64,000 bases of DNA from Sciscionella marina DSM 45152 (GTDB lineage: Bacteria; Actinomycetota; Actinomycetes; Mycobacteriales; Pseudonocardiaceae). The notes below the pieces were generated by a model. That model was given only the letters and a program-made list of their open reading frames with translations. It was not told where the DNA came from and did not search any database. A program made the translations under genes and the position numbers. How positions within the stretch are numbered: position 1 is the first letter of the stretch; the number at the start of each line of letters is the position of its first letter. The stretch lies in the NCBI RefSeq assembly GCF_000379465.1, contig NZ_KB905392.1:372001-436000 (forward strand), in the 5' to 3' direction. This document shows positions 1-8,243 of this stretch, piece after piece.

Positions 1-507
1 GATGTCCCAGGCGACCTTGCGGTTGAACGCGCGCAGCCCGTTGTGCGCGTCGGAGAGCCCGAGCCTGCGGGTGCGTGGGGACAGCAGCACCACGGTGCGC
101 AGCACGAACCGCTTGAGCCAGGGAATGTGGCTGGTGTCGGCCGATTTGCCGAAGCGGGTGCCCACCACGATGTCGATGTCCTCGGTGCGCAGCCGGTGCA
201 GCATCCGGAGCACATCCTCGACCTGGTGTTGGCCGTCCGCGTCGAAGGTGACGAAGTATTCGGCGCCCGGCTGGGCCCGGGCGTATTCGATGCCGGTCTG
301 CAGCGCGGCGCCCTGGCCGAGGTTCACCGGATGACGCACCAGGTGTGCCCCGGCCTCGTGGATCTCGCTCGCCGAGTTGTCTCTGCTGCCATCGTCCACG
401 CAGATGATGTTCGGGAAGGTGCGCCTGGCCTCGCGGACCACCTCGGCGATGACCTGACTCTCATTGAACACCGGGATGACCATCCAGACATCCGCCCGTT
501 CGCTCAC
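1..507 (-). CDS. GT2 family glycosyltransferase, 3' end cut by window edge
   Basis: The visible 169 residues are the N-terminal part of a family 2 glycosyltransferase of the dolichyl/polyprenyl-phosphate hexosyltransferase type. They start with the GT-A strand MVIPVFNES, followed by the nucleotide-sugar motif VDDGSRDNS, the HPVNLGQGAALQTGI segment and the metal-binding FDADGQHQ (DxD-like). The start is a GTG at 507-505, preceded by GGAGG about ten bases upstream; a nearby ATG is out of frame. The protein probably transfers a nucleotide-activated sugar to a polyprenyl phosphate at the cytoplasmic membrane face. The C-terminus, where membrane segments would lie, is outside the window, so the exact sugar and acceptor cannot be called. 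Confidence 0.85.
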   Translation of the reverse strand, partial: MSERADVWMVIPVFNESQVIAEVVREARRTFPNIICVDDGSRDNSASEIHEAGAHLVRHPVNLGQGAALQTGIEYARAQPGAEYFVTFDADGQHQVEDVLRMLHRLRTEDIDIVVGTRFGKSADTSHIPWLKRFVLRTVVLLSPRTRRLGLSDAHNGLRAFNRKVAWDI

Positions 508-613
508 CCGTCTGTCCTCCGGTCATCTCAAGGCTGGGCTGTCACGGAACGCACCCCGCGAGCCGATGACACAGTGTAGGGGCCGTGAAGTACCGGGCCG
601 GATTCGCCCCAAT

Positions 614-832
614 AGAGTGCGTCTGATGACTCTCGTCCGTCGCGAGCGGGTGTCCAGCGTGGATGCGGTGTCCTGCGGGACACCCGCGCCCGAGGCAGCG
701 GCAGGATTGAGCCGCAGTGGGTTTCCGCGGTGATCGAGGACAACGCTGGCTGTACTAGCGCCGCGCTGGCCTGCGAAGGTACTTCGCCGACGCTGCAGCG
801 CAGCAGGACACGGAGTCGTCAGATGCGCTCTT
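614..832 (-). repeat. Imperfect inverted-repeat intergenic element, copy A
   Basis: Most of the 328-base gap 508-835 is this element; I see no gene in the rest of the gap. The ends are related in inverted orientation: AGAGTGCGTCTGATGACTCT at 614 and GAGTCGTCAGATGCGCTCT at about 813-831. Read on the minus strand, the body from about 748 down to 614 matches 8984-9119 closely, including CAGCGTTGTC and GAAACCCACTGCGGCTC. The right end matches 8934-8965. The element begins just downstream of the FadR stop codon. It carries no plausible coding frame. It could be a MITE-like repeat, a structured terminator or a small RNA. Confidence 0.75.
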
Positions 833-835
833 ATC

Positions 836-1564
836 TCAGGCACCGGAGAGGAAGCCGCGCAGCAGGGCCGCGGTGCCCGCGAGATGCTCGGCCATCGCCA
901 CGCGCGCGGTCTCCGGATCGCCGTCCAGGATCGCTCCGACGACCCGCTCGTGCTGCTCGTCGGAGTGCGCCAGGTTCGGCTCGAGTAACGGAATCCGGTC
1001 GAGCAGGCCGTTGACCCGGGACCGTACATCGGCGACCGCGGCGGTCAGCGAGGCCGAACCCGTAACCTCGGCGATCGCCAGGTGCAGCCGCGAGTCCTTG
1101 CGGCGGTACTCCTCGAGGGCGCTTCCCGAGCTCGCGGCCAGCTGTGCCCGCAGGTGCTCCCGGGCCTGCTCGGTGAGTTCCGCCTCCGCGGCTGCCGCTG
1201 CCGCTCCCGGTTCCAGCACCCCGCGCAGCACCAGCACGTCCTCCACCGAGTCTTCGGCGGCGTGCCGCTCCGCTCCCCTCGCCTCCGGTTCGGTCCCGGT
1301 GACGAAGGTGCCGCCATAACGGCCGCGGCGCGATTCCACGTATCCCGCCTCGGCGAGCGCGTGCAGCGCCTCCCGCAGGGTCGCCCGGGACACCGCGAGG
1401 CGCGCGGCCAGTTCCCGTTCCGCGGGCAGCCGGTCCCCCGGGCCGAGCACACCGAGCCGGATCGCTTGGAGCACCCGTTCCACGGTCTCCTCGAAGGCGT
1501 TGCCCGCGCGGACCGGGCGCAGCAGCGCCGCCCCGGCGATGGGAACCTCGAGGTGCTCGGTCAC
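836..1564 (-). CDS. GntR-family (FadR subfamily, FCD domain) transcriptional regulator
   Basis: A 242-residue one-component regulator. Residues ~23-90 form the GntR winged helix (GDRLPAERELAARLAVSR, then ATLREALHALAEAGYVESRR and the GGTFV wing). Residues ~105-235 form the all-helical FCD effector domain. The usual FCD metal/ligand residues are visible as Asp157, His161, His205 and His227. The gene is on the same strand as sdaA, with 27 bases between them, so it may be co-transcribed with the serine/glycine genes. It is also the only specific regulator in the ethanolamine/glycine block, which makes the 10502-10527 inverted repeat a candidate target. The ligand is unknown; a small carboxylate or amino acid would be usual for FCD proteins. 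Confidence 0.9.
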   Translation of the reverse strand: MTEHLEVPIAGAALLRPVRAGNAFEETVERVLQAIRLGVLGPGDRLPAERELAARLAVSRATLREALHALAEAGYVESRRGRYGGTFVTGTEPEARGAERHAAEDSVEDVLVLRGVLEPGAAAAAAEAELTEQAREHLRAQLAASSGSALEEYRRKDSRLHLAIAEVTGSASLTAAVADVRSRVNGLLDRIPLLEPNLAHSDEQHERVVGAILDGDPETARVAMAEHLAGTAALLRGFLSGA

Positions 1565-1591
1565 GCCACCACACTAGTTGCTACGGGCTGC

Positions 1592-2965
1592 TCAGCATTC
1601 GATGACGTTCACCGCGAGCCCGCCACGCGCGGTCTCCTTGTACTTGCGCTTCATGTCCGCACCGGTCTCGCGCATCGTCTTGATCGCCTTGTCCAGCGAG
1701 ACGTAGTGTTCCCCGCCGCCCCGGATGGCCATGCGCGCCGCGGTGATCGCCTTGACCGAGGCGACCGCATTGCGTTCGATGCACGGGATCTGAACCAGTC
1801 CGCCGACCGGATCACAGGTGAGTCCCAGGTTGTGTTCCACGGCGATCTCGGCGGCATTCTCCACCTGTTTCGGGGTGCCGCCGAGCACCTCGCACAGTGC
1901 CCCGGCCGCCATCGAACACGCCGAGCCCACCTCGCCCTGGCAACCGACCTCGGCACCGGAGATGGAGGCGTTCTCCTTGTACAGCACGCCGATCGCGCCC
2001 GCGGTGAGCAGGAACCGCACCACGCCGTCCTCGTTCGCCCCCGGTACGAACCGCCAGTAGTAGTGCAGTACGGCCGGCACGATCCCGGCGGCGCCATTGG
2101 TCGGCGCGGTCACGATCCGCCCGCCCGCGGCGTTCTCCTCGTTCACCGCGAGGGCGAACAGGGTCACCCAGTCCATGACGCGCAGCGGGTCGGTGGAGAA
2201 CGGCTCACCGGAGAGCTTGTGGTAGAGCTCCGGGGCGCGCCGTTTGACCTTGAGCCCGCCGGGCAGGGTGCCCTCGGTGGCACAGCCGCTGTCCACGCAT
2301 TCGCGCATGACCCGCCAGATGCGCAGCAGGCCGGAACGGATGTCCTCGGCGGCCCGCCAGGACTGCTCGTTCTCCAGCATCACCCCGGAAATGGGCAGCC
2401 GGGCCTCGTTCGCTGCCTCGATCAGCTCCCGCCCGGAATGGAACGGGTGGGCGACCGGGGTGGTGTCCGGGGTGATCCGGTCGGCGCCCGCGGCCCGCTC
2501 GTCCACCACGAAGCCGCCGCCGACCGAGTAATAGGTCCGTTCACGCAGCGGATTCCCCGCCGCGTCGAAGGCCCGGAAGATCATCCCGTTCGGGTGCTGT
2601 GGCAGGGATTTCCTGCGGTGCAGCACCAGATCGGTGTCCTCGACGAAATCGACCTCCCACTTGCCGTCCAGCCACAGCTGGTTGGCCGCGCGAATCCGCT
2701 CGACCCGCTCGGCCACGGTGGCCGTGTCCACGGTCTCCGGGTCCTCGCCCTCGAGTCCGAGCAGCACGGCCTTGTCGCTGCCGTGCCCGAAACCGGTGGC
2801 GCCCAGCGATCCGTAGAGCTCGGCCGCGACGCGTTTCGTCGCGGGAAGCTCGCCATCCGAGGCGAGTCCCGCGACGAACATGCGTGCCGCGCGCATGGGG
2901 CCGACGGTGTGGGAGCTGGACGGTCCGATACCGATGGAGAACAGGTCGAACACGCTGATGGCCAT
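1592..2965 (-). CDS. sdaA: L-serine dehydratase, single-chain, [4Fe-4S]
   Basis: 457 residues, the length of single-chain bacterial L-serine dehydratase, which deaminates L-serine to pyruvate and ammonia in the cytosol. GPSSSHT near residue 14 is the conserved beta-domain motif. The iron-sulfur ligands are Cys342 ([11 protein letters not shown]), Cys384 (LTCDPVGG) and Cys395 (IPCIER). The C-terminus ends in Cys457, matching the tail-in-mouth cysteine of the Legionella-type enzyme. I chose ATG 2965 over an upstream frame extension because AAGGAG lies seven bases before it and homologues begin with the [16 protein letters not shown] region. It lies downstream of glyA in the same direction and would drain serine made by the glycine cleavage and SHMT reactions. 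Confidence 0.95.
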   Translation of the reverse strand: MAISVFDLFSIGIGPSSSHTVGPMRAARMFVAGLASDGELPATKRVAAELYGSLGATGFGHGSDKAVLLGLEGEDPETVDTATVAERVERIRAANQLWLDGKWEVDFVEDTDLVLHRRKSLPQHPNGMIFRAFDAAGNPLRERTYYSVGGGFVVDERAAGADRITPDTTPVAHPFHSGRELIEAANEARLPISGVMLENEQSWRAAEDIRSGLLRIWRVMRECVDSGCATEGTLPGGLKVKRRAPELYHKLSGEPFSTDPLRVMDWVTLFALAVNEENAAGGRIVTAPTNGAAGIVPAVLHYYWRFVPGANEDGVVRFLLTAGAIGVLYKENASISGAEVGCQGEVGSACSMAAGALCEVLGGTPKQVENAAEIAVEHNLGLTCDPVGGLVQIPCIERNAVASVKAITAARMAIRGGGEHYVSLDKAIKTMRETGADMKRKYKETARGGLAVNVIEC

Positions 2966-2990
2966 GCGCGCGCTCCTTCGACGAGGCCGG

Positions 2991-4250
2991 CTACAGCGCC
3001 GGGTACAACGGATGTTTGGCGACCAGTGCGGCCACCCGCTCACGCAGAGCCGCCTCATCGCACTCGGGTTTCAGCGCGGCCGCGATGATCTCGGCCACCT
3101 CGGTGAAGTCCTCGGTGCCGAAGCCACGGGTGGCCAGTGCCGGGGTGCCGATCCGCAGCCCGGAGGTCACCATCGGCGGACGCGGATCGTTCGGCACCGC
3201 GTTGCGGTTGACCGTGATCCCGATCTGGTGCAGGCGGTCCTCCGCCTGCTGACCGTCCAAAGTGGACTCTACGAGGTCGACGAGCACCAGGTGCACATCC
3301 GTGCCCCCGGTGAGCAGTTTGACCCCGGCCCCGGCGCAGTCCTTGGCGCCGAGGCGCTCGGCGAGGATCCGCGCACCTTCCACGGTACGCCGCTGCCGGT
3401 CGGCGAACTCCTCGGAAGCGGCGATCTTGAACGCCACCGCCTTGGCCGCGATCACGTGTTCCAGCGGACCGCCCTGCTGCCCGGGGAAGACCGCGGAATT
3501 GATCTTCTTGGACAGCTCGGGATCATTGGTGAGGATCACCCCGCCGCGCGGCCCGCCGAGTGTCTTGTGGGTCGTGGTGGTCACGATGTGCGCGTGCTCC
3601 ACCGGGTTCGGGTGCAGCCCGGCGGCGACCAGTCCGGCGAAGTGCGCCATGTCCACCAGCAGCAGGGCACCGACCTCGTCGGCGATCCTGCGGAACTCGG
3701 CGAAGTCGAGCTGGCGCGGATACGCCGACCAGCCGGCCACGATCAGCTTCGGCTGGTTCTGCCGGGCGAGCTTTTCCACCTCACCCATGTCGATCCGGCC
3801 GGTGTCGTCCACGTGGTAGGGCACGACGTTGTAGAGCTTGCCGGAGAAGTTGATCTTCATCCCATGGGTCAGGTGCCCGCCGTGCGCGAGATCGAGACCG
3901 AGGATGGTGTCACCGGGCTTGAGCATCGCGAACATCGCGGCGGCGTTCGCCTGTGCCCCGGAGTGCGGCTGCACGTTCGCGTACTTGGCGCCGAACAGCG
4001 ACTTCACCCGGTCCCGGGCGAGGTTCTCCACCTCGTCCACGAATTCGCAGCCGCCGTAGTAGCGCCGCCCGGGCAGGCCCTCGGCGTACTTGTTGGTCAG
4101 CACCGAACCCTGCGCCTCGAGCACACCGACCGGCGCGAAGTTCTCCGAGGCGATCATCTCCAGGGTCTGCTGCTGACGGTGCAGCTCCGCGTTCACCGAT
4201 TTGGCGACCTCGGGGTCGACCTCGGCGAGTGCCTGTTCGAAGGTGCTCAT
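2991..4250 (-). CDS. glyA: Serine hydroxymethyltransferase
   Basis: A 419-residue fold-type I PLP enzyme that interconverts glycine plus 5,10-methylene-THF with serine plus THF. The Schiff-base lysine is Lys229 in [15 protein letters not shown]; the N-terminal [11 protein letters not shown] and [13 protein letters not shown] segments are typical of SHMT. Two starts compete. ATG 4259 overlaps the gcvH stop (ATGA), but its AGGAGG is one base away. ATG 4250 has the same AGGAGG at about ten bases and gives the usual MSTF N-terminus, so I use 4250. Within a gcvT-gcvH-glyA unit its likely role is to use the methylene-THF released by glycine cleavage to make serine. Confidence 0.95.
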   Translation of the reverse strand: MSTFEQALAEVDPEVAKSVNAELHRQQQTLEMIASENFAPVGVLEAQGSVLTNKYAEGLPGRRYYGGCEFVDEVENLARDRVKSLFGAKYANVQPHSGAQANAAAMFAMLKPGDTILGLDLAHGGHLTHGMKINFSGKLYNVVPYHVDDTGRIDMGEVEKLARQNQPKLIVAGWSAYPRQLDFAEFRRIADEVGALLLVDMAHFAGLVAAGLHPNPVEHAHIVTTTTHKTLGGPRGGVILTNDPELSKKINSAVFPGQQGGPLEHVIAAKAVAFKIAASEEFADRQRRTVEGARILAERLGAKDCAGAGVKLLTGGTDVHLVLVDLVESTLDGQQAEDRLHQIGITVNRNAVPNDPRPPMVTSGLRIGTPALATRGFGTEDFTEVAEIIAAALKPECDEAALRERVAALVAKHPLYPAL

Positions 4251-4255
4251 GGAAA

Positions 4256-4639
4256 TCATGCCTCCTTGATCAGTTCCGCGTACGCGCCCGCGTCGAGCAG
4301 CGCATCGAGCTCACCGGTGTCGGAGAGCCGCAGTTTGAACAGCCAGCCGGACTCGTAGGGGGCTTCGTTGACCGTCTCGGGATTGGTCTCGGTCGCCCCG
4401 TTGACCTCGGTGATCTCCCCGGACAGCGGCGAGTAGACATCGCTGACCGACTTGGTGGACTCCACCTCACCGATCGCATCGCCCTTGCCGACGTTCTCCC
4501 CGACCGCCGGCAGCTGCACGAAGACCACGTCGCCGAGTGCCTCGGCGGCGAAGGCGGTGATCCCGACCGTGGCGACATCCCCGTCCACGGCGATCCATTC
4601 GTGCTCTTTGCTGTAGCGAAGCTCGTTCGGGATGGTCAT
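4256..4639 (-). CDS. gcvH: Glycine cleavage system H protein
   Basis: 127 residues, full length for the lipoyl carrier of the glycine cleavage complex. The lipoyl-lysine is Lys63 in [15 protein letters not shown], flanked by the hallmark GDAIGEVES strand and the downstream [11 protein letters not shown]. It shuttles the aminomethyl group from the P-protein to GcvT and electrons to the L-protein. It starts three bases after the gcvT stop region and overlaps the start region of glyA, indicating one polycistron under the riboswitch. No gcvP (glycine dehydrogenase) is present in this window, so P-protein must be encoded elsewhere. Confidence 0.96.
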   Translation of the reverse strand: MTIPNELRYSKEHEWIAVDGDVATVGITAFAAEALGDVVFVQLPAVGENVGKGDAIGEVESTKSVSDVYSPLSGEITEVNGATETNPETVNEAPYESGWLFKLRLSDTGELDALLDAGAYAELIKEA

Positions 4640-4642
4640 GTC

Positions 4643-5719
4643 TTACTCTCCTCGACGGTAGAAAGGCAGTGCGACGACGGTCACCGGCTCGGTCGAGCGG
4701 CCACGGATGTCGACCGCGAGCTCGGTGCCCTCCTCGGCATTTCCGGGCTCAACATAGGCGAGCGCGATGGGGTAACCAAGCGTGGGTGACAGCGCGCCGG
4801 ACGTGATCTCACCGATCGGTGCTCCGTTCGCGAGCACCGGGTAGCCGGTACGCGGGGCGCGGCGCCCGGTACCGCGCAGCGCCACGAGCTTGCGGGTCTG
4901 TTCGGCATCGGCGAGCGCCTGCCTGCCGACGAAGTCCCCTTCCTTGTCGAACCGCACCACGCGCCCGAGCCCGGCGTCCGCGGGTGTGGTCCCGGTACCG
5001 AGTTCGTTGCCGTACAACGGCATTCCCGCCTCCAGGCGCAGCGTGTCCCGGCTGGCGAGCCCGCAGGGCAGGACCTCTTCGTGCGCGGCGAGCACCCGCC
5101 AGAGCTCGGGGGCCTGCGCGTTCGGCAGGTAGAGCTCGAACCCGTCCTCCCCGGTGTATCCGGTGCGGGCGAGCAGCACCTCGAGCCCGGCGACGATGGC
5201 CGGGCGGGCCGCGTAGTACTTGAGCGTGTCGAGTTCGGTATCGCTGTGCTCGGCGATGATCGCGGTCGATTCCGGGCCCTGCAGCGCGATGAGCGCGGTC
5301 TCATAGGTCCGGTCGGTCACCTCGGCCTCGAAGCCGCCCGCGCGTTCGGTCAGCTCGGCGAGCACCACATCGTGGTTGGCCGCGTTCGCCACGACCAGGT
5401 ACTCGTTTTCCCCGGTGTGGTACACGACCAGGTCGTCGAGCACCCCGCCGTTCGCGTCGCAGAGCATCGTGTACCTGGCGCGGCCCGGTTTCACGGTGCC
5501 GATGTTGCCGACGAAGGCGTAGTTCAGCGCGGCGAGCGCGCCCGGGCCGGTCACCGCGATCTCGGCCATGTGCGAGAGGTCGAACAGGCCTGCCGACTCG
5601 CGCACGGCCTTGTGCTCGGCGAGCTCACTGCCATAGCGCAGCGGCATCTGCCAGCCCGCGAAATCGGTGAAGTTGGCGCCGAGTTCGGCGTGTACGTCCT
5701 GTAAGGGGCTTGTGCTCAT
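4643..5719 (-). CDS. gcvT: Glycine cleavage system aminomethyltransferase (T protein)
   Basis: 358 residues from ATG 5719. The first gene of the gcvT-gcvH-glyA unit encodes the THF-dependent aminomethyltransferase that releases ammonia from lipoyl-bound aminomethyl and yields methylene-THF. Typical segments are FTDFAGWQMPLRYG, SAGLFDLSHMAEI, ANGGVLDDLVVYH (substrate/folate-binding Asp) and RTGYTGEDGFELYLP. A GTG at 5728 is an alternative start. Neither has a convincing Shine-Dalgarno. ATG 5719 follows a 13-codon leader ORF stop by only two bases (TGACCATG), so translation is probably coupled to that leader. Confidence 0.93.
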   Translation of the reverse strand: MSTSPLQDVHAELGANFTDFAGWQMPLRYGSELAEHKAVRESAGLFDLSHMAEIAVTGPGALAALNYAFVGNIGTVKPGRARYTMLCDANGGVLDDLVVYHTGENEYLVVANAANHDVVLAELTERAGGFEAEVTDRTYETALIALQGPESTAIIAEHSDTELDTLKYYAARPAIVAGLEVLLARTGYTGEDGFELYLPNAQAPELWRVLAAHEEVLPCGLASRDTLRLEAGMPLYGNELGTGTTPADAGLGRVVRFDKEGDFVGRQALADAEQTRKLVALRGTGRRAPRTGYPVLANGAPIGEITSGALSPTLGYPIALAYVEPGNAEEGTELAVDIRGRSTEPVTVVALPFYRRGE

Positions 5720-5721
5720 GG

Positions 5722-5763
5722 TCACCACACGAGCCTACGGGCGCGGCCTGGTTCTCGGTCCAT
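5722..5763 (-). CDS. Putative 13-residue leader peptide ORF between riboswitch and gcvT
   Basis: ATG at 5763-5761 is preceded by GAGGAG six bases upstream, the strongest ribosome-binding site in this leader. It reads 13 codons (MDREPGRARRLVW) to a TGA whose last base is two bases before gcvT ATG. The spacing TGACCATG favours re-initiation at gcvT, which lacks its own strong site. Too short to recognise as a family. It may serve purely to couple gcvT translation to riboswitch state. There are no glycine codons beyond one, so classical attenuation by glycine-tRNA is unlikely. Real expression is not proven by sequence. Confidence 0.45.
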   Translation of the reverse strand: MDREPGRARRLVW

Positions 5764-5787
5764 CGGGAGCTCCTCTCGGTCCTGCGT

Positions 5788-5807
5788 CACGGGTGACTTC
5801 ACCCGTG
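5788..5807 (-). promoter_or_regulatory. Hairpin in gcv leader, possible expression platform
   Basis: A perfect 8-bp stem (CACGGGTG / CACCCGTG) with a 4-base loop lies directly after the second glycine aptamer and 24 bases before the leader ORF start. There is no U-tract, so it is not a classical intrinsic terminator. It may be part of the switch that exposes or hides the GAGGAG site. Confidence 0.45.
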
Positions 5808-5811
5808 GGAA

Positions 5812-5986
5812 CTCCCCCTCTGTCATGGGACCTGAGAGCTTCGCCGCCGCACTGGCGACTTGCACCGTTGGTGGGGCATCCGGGATGCCCGCTTTCCAGA
5901 GTGGCCTGGCGATGGACGGTATCTGGACCTGAGAGTTTGCCGGGGTGGTTGCTCCTTCGGTGCCCGCGTCCGCGAGCTCTCCCGTC
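5812..5986 (-). ncRNA. Tandem glycine riboswitch
   Basis: Reading the minus strand from 5986, a first aptamer (about 5986-5892) shows GGGAGAGC, GCACCGAAGGAGCAA, CAAACTCTCAGGT, the linker with CCGT, and CACTCTGGAAAG. A second aptamer (about 5891-5812) shows CCACCAACGGTGCAAG, GCGAAGCTCTCAGGTCCCA and TGACAGAGGGGGAG. These are the conserved glycine riboswitch core strings in tandem order. It precedes gcvT-gcvH-glyA, so glycine binding should switch on the cleavage genes. A TACACT hexamer near 6030 on the minus strand could be the -10 box. Confidence 0.95.
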
Positions 5987-6072
5987 CGCGCCGTAGCGGC
6001 CCGTATGTTGTTGTCGCCCGGCAGTGTAGCGGCTGCGCCGGGCGCCGGAAACCCGTCACCAAGGAGTGGAAC

Positions 6073-6109
6073 CCTGGTCACACTCAGTGATCGACCCGGT
6101 GTGACCAGG
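6073..6109 (-). terminator. Strong hairpin after the SDR gene
   Basis: A perfect 11-bp inverted repeat, CCTGGTCACAC at 6073-6083 and GTGTGACCAGG at 6099-6109, with a 15-base loop, begins 7 bases past the SDR stop codon at 6116. It has no U-tract, as is common for actinobacterial terminators. It separates the ethanolamine set from the riboswitch-controlled unit. Confidence 0.7.
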
Positions 6110-6115
6110 ACGGTC

Positions 6116-6880
6116 TCAGAGCGCGGTGACGTAGGCCCCGGAGATGCCGCCGTCCACGAGGAATTCCGAGGCGGTGATGAACGACGCGTCGTCGCTGGCG
6201 AGGAACGCGGTGGCCGCCGCGATCTCCTCCGGCTCGGCGAACCGCCCGACCGGCACGTGTACCAGCCGCCGCTCGGCGCGCTCCGGGTCCTTGGCGAACA
6301 GTTCCTTGAGCAGCGGGGTGTTCACCGGTCCGGGGCACAGCGCGTTCACCCGGATCCCCTCGCGGGCGAACTGCACACCGAGCTCGCGGGTCATGGCCAG
6401 CACCCCGCCCTTGGAAGCGGTGTAGGAGATCTGGCTGGTCGCCGCGCCCATGACCGCGACGAAGGAGGCGGTGTTCACGATCGAGCCCTTGCCCTGCTCG
6501 CGCATGTACGGGATGGCCGCCTTGCAGCAGTGGTAGACGCTGGTCAGATTGATCCGCTGGACCCGGTCCCAGGCCTCGATCCCGGTCTCCAGAATGGAAC
6601 CGTCGTCGTTCGGGGAGATCCCCGCGTTGTTGAAGGCGACATCCACGCTGCCGCAGCGCCGTTTCGTCTCGGCGAACAGGTTCTCCACCTGATCCCGCTC
6701 GGCCACGTCGACCCGGACGAAGTGCCCGCCGAGTTCGGCCGCGTACCGGGTGCCGTTCTCCTCGTCCAGGTCCCCGATCACCACGGTGGCCCCCTCTTCG
6801 GCGAAGCGGCGCGCCGCGGCCAGCCCGATCCCGCTCGCTGCACCGGTGATGACCACGCTCTTGCCTTCGAATCGCTGCAT
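6116..6880 (-). CDS. SDR family oxidoreductase, ethanolamine-cluster dehydrogenase candidate
   Basis: 254 residues. A classical short-chain dehydrogenase: TGAASGIG NAD(P)-binding motif near residue 12, FNNAGIS, catalytic Ser in NTASFVA, the YTASK Tyr-Lys pair, and the C-terminal SEFLVDGGISGAYVTAL. An acidic GDLDEEN after strand 2 suggests NAD preference. The start is ATG 6880 with GGAGG nine bases upstream; longer frames lack this. It lies four bases after the aldehyde dehydrogenase stop. By context I infer oxidation of the hydroxyl of gamma-glutamyl-ethanolamide to an aldehyde, but FabG-like SDRs are promiscuous and the substrate is not readable from sequence. Confidence 0.85.
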   Translation of the reverse strand: MQRFEGKSVVITGAASGIGLAAARRFAEEGATVVIGDLDEENGTRYAAELGGHFVRVDVAERDQVENLFAETKRRCGSVDVAFNNAGISPNDDGSILETGIEAWDRVQRINLTSVYHCCKAAIPYMREQGKGSIVNTASFVAVMGAATSQISYTASKGGVLAMTRELGVQFAREGIRVNALCPGPVNTPLLKELFAKDPERAERRLVHVPVGRFAEPEEIAAATAFLASDDASFITASEFLVDGGISGAYVTAL

Positions 6881-6884
6881 ATCC

Positions 6885-8243
6885 CTATTCCTCCGTGCTG
6901 ATGAATACGTTCTTGGTTTCGGTGAACTCCTCGGCCGCGTCCGGCCCGAGCTCCCTGCCGATCCCGGACTGCCCGAAACCGCCGAACGGGGTGTGATAGC
7001 GCACCGCGGAATGCGAATTGACCGAGAGATTCCCGGCCCGCACTCCACGGGAGACCCGGATCCCCTTGCCCAGATCGCGGGTCCAGAGCGAACCGGAGAG
7101 CCCGTACTCGGTGTTGTTGGCCAGCGTGATCGCCTCGGCCTCGGTGTCGAACGGCAGCACCGAGACCACCGGACCGAACACCTCCTCGGTCACCGCGGGA
7201 TGGTCCGCGGCGATCGGGGCGAGCACGGTCGGCGGGAACCAGAAACCGGGCCCCTGCGGCGCGGAACCGGTGTAGGCGACCGGGGCGCCGTCGACGTAGC
7301 CGCGCACCTTGTCCCGGTGCGCCGCCGAGATCAGTGGCCCCATCTCGGTGCTCTCCCGCGCCGGGTCCCCGACGGCGAACCCGCGCACCACCGGTTCCAT
7401 GAGTTCCAGGAACCGTTCGTAGGCCGAGCGCTCGACGAGGATGTTGGAGCGGGCGCAGCAATCCTGGCCCGCGTTGTCGAACACGCCGTAGGGTGCCGCG
7501 GCCGCGGCACGTTCCAGATCCGCGTCCGCGAACACGATGTTCGAGTTCTTGCCGCCGAGTTCGAGGGTGACCCGTTTGATCGAGTTCGCCGCGCCGGCCA
7601 TCACCCGTTTCCCGGTGCGCGTGGACCCGGTGAACACCACCTTGCGCACGACCGGATTGTCCACGAACCGTTGCCCCACTACGTCTCCGAGCCCTGGCAG
7701 CACCGTGAAGACCCCGCTGGGGATCCCGGCGCGTGCGGCGAGCTCGGCCAGCCGCAAGGCGGTGAGCGGGGTGTTCTCCGCGGGCTTGAGCACCACGGTG
7801 TTGCCCGCGGCGAGCGCGGGCGCGAAACCCCAGCCGGCCACCGGCATCGGGAAGTTCCACGGCACGATCACCCCGACCACGCCGAGCGGCTCGTGGAAGG
7901 TCACATCCAGTCCGCCCGCGACCGGGATCTGCTTGCCGCACAACCGTTCCGGGGCCGCCGCGTAGTACCGCAGCACGTCCCGGACATTGCCCGCCTCGCC
8001 GCGCGCGTTCCCGATCGTGTGCCCGGAATTGGCGACCTCGAGCCCGGCGAGATTCTCCAGGTCCGCGTCGACCTCGTCGGCGAAGGCACGCAACAACTCC
8101 GCACGCCGCCCCGGGGCGAGCTCGCGCCAGGCGGGCCAGGCCTCGTGTGCCTTCGCGATGGCGGCATCTGCCTCTTCCGCGCTCGCCAGCTCGATCGAGC
8201 GGATCACCTGTTCGGTCGACGGATTGAGAACGGCGAAACTCAT
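6885..8243 (-). CDS. NAD(P)-dependent aldehyde dehydrogenase (PuuC/betaine-aldehyde type)
   Basis: 452 residues, full ALDH superfamily length. Catalytic residues are Asn130 (VIVPWNFP), Glu228 (TLELGGKN) and nucleophile Cys262 (NAGQDCCARS). The FTGSTRTGK cofactor motif is near residue 205 and EEVFGPVVSVLPF is near the C-terminal third. ATG 8243 overlaps the stop of the upstream amidotransferase (ATGA), implying translational coupling. In the ethanolamine context it would oxidise the gamma-glutamylated aldehyde to gamma-glutamyl-glycine; in a polyamine context it would make gamma-glutamyl-GABA. The ethanolamine permease nearby favours the former, by inference. Confidence 0.92.
   Translation of the reverse strand: MSFAVLNPSTEQVIRSIELASAEEADAAIAKAHEAWPAWRELAPGRRAELLRAFADEVDADLENLAGLEVANSGHTIGNARGEAGNVRDVLRYYAAAPERLCGKQIPVAGGLDVTFHEPLGVVGVIVPWNFPMPVAGWGFAPALAAGNTVVLKPAENTPLTALRLAELAARAGIPSGVFTVLPGLGDVVGQRFVDNPVVRKVVFTGSTRTGKRVMAGAANSIKRVTLELGGKNSNIVFADADLERAAAAAPYGVFDNAGQDCCARSNILVERSAYERFLELMEPVVRGFAVGDPARESTEMGPLISAAHRDKVRGYVDGAPVAYTGSAPQGPGFWFPPTVLAPIAADHPAVTEEVFGPVVSVLPFDTEAEAITLANNTEYGLSGSLWTRDLGKGIRVSRGVRAGNLSVNSHSAVRYHTPFGGFGQSGIGRELGPDAAEEFTETKNVFISTEE

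Noticed and set aside
1082-3088. Open frame of 668 codons on the plus strand opposite the FadR and serine dehydratase genes
   Set aside because: It is an antisense shadow of high-GC codon bias: no family resemblance, His/Arg/Gly-rich composition, and it crosses two real genes.
5719-5763. Glycine attenuation peptide
   Set aside because: The leader has a single Gly codon, so tRNA-sensing attenuation is unlikely; the riboswitch explains glycine sensing.
6073-6109. Hairpin read as an operator for the SDR promoter
   Set aside because: It lies after the SDR stop, not before any start, so termination is the simpler reading.
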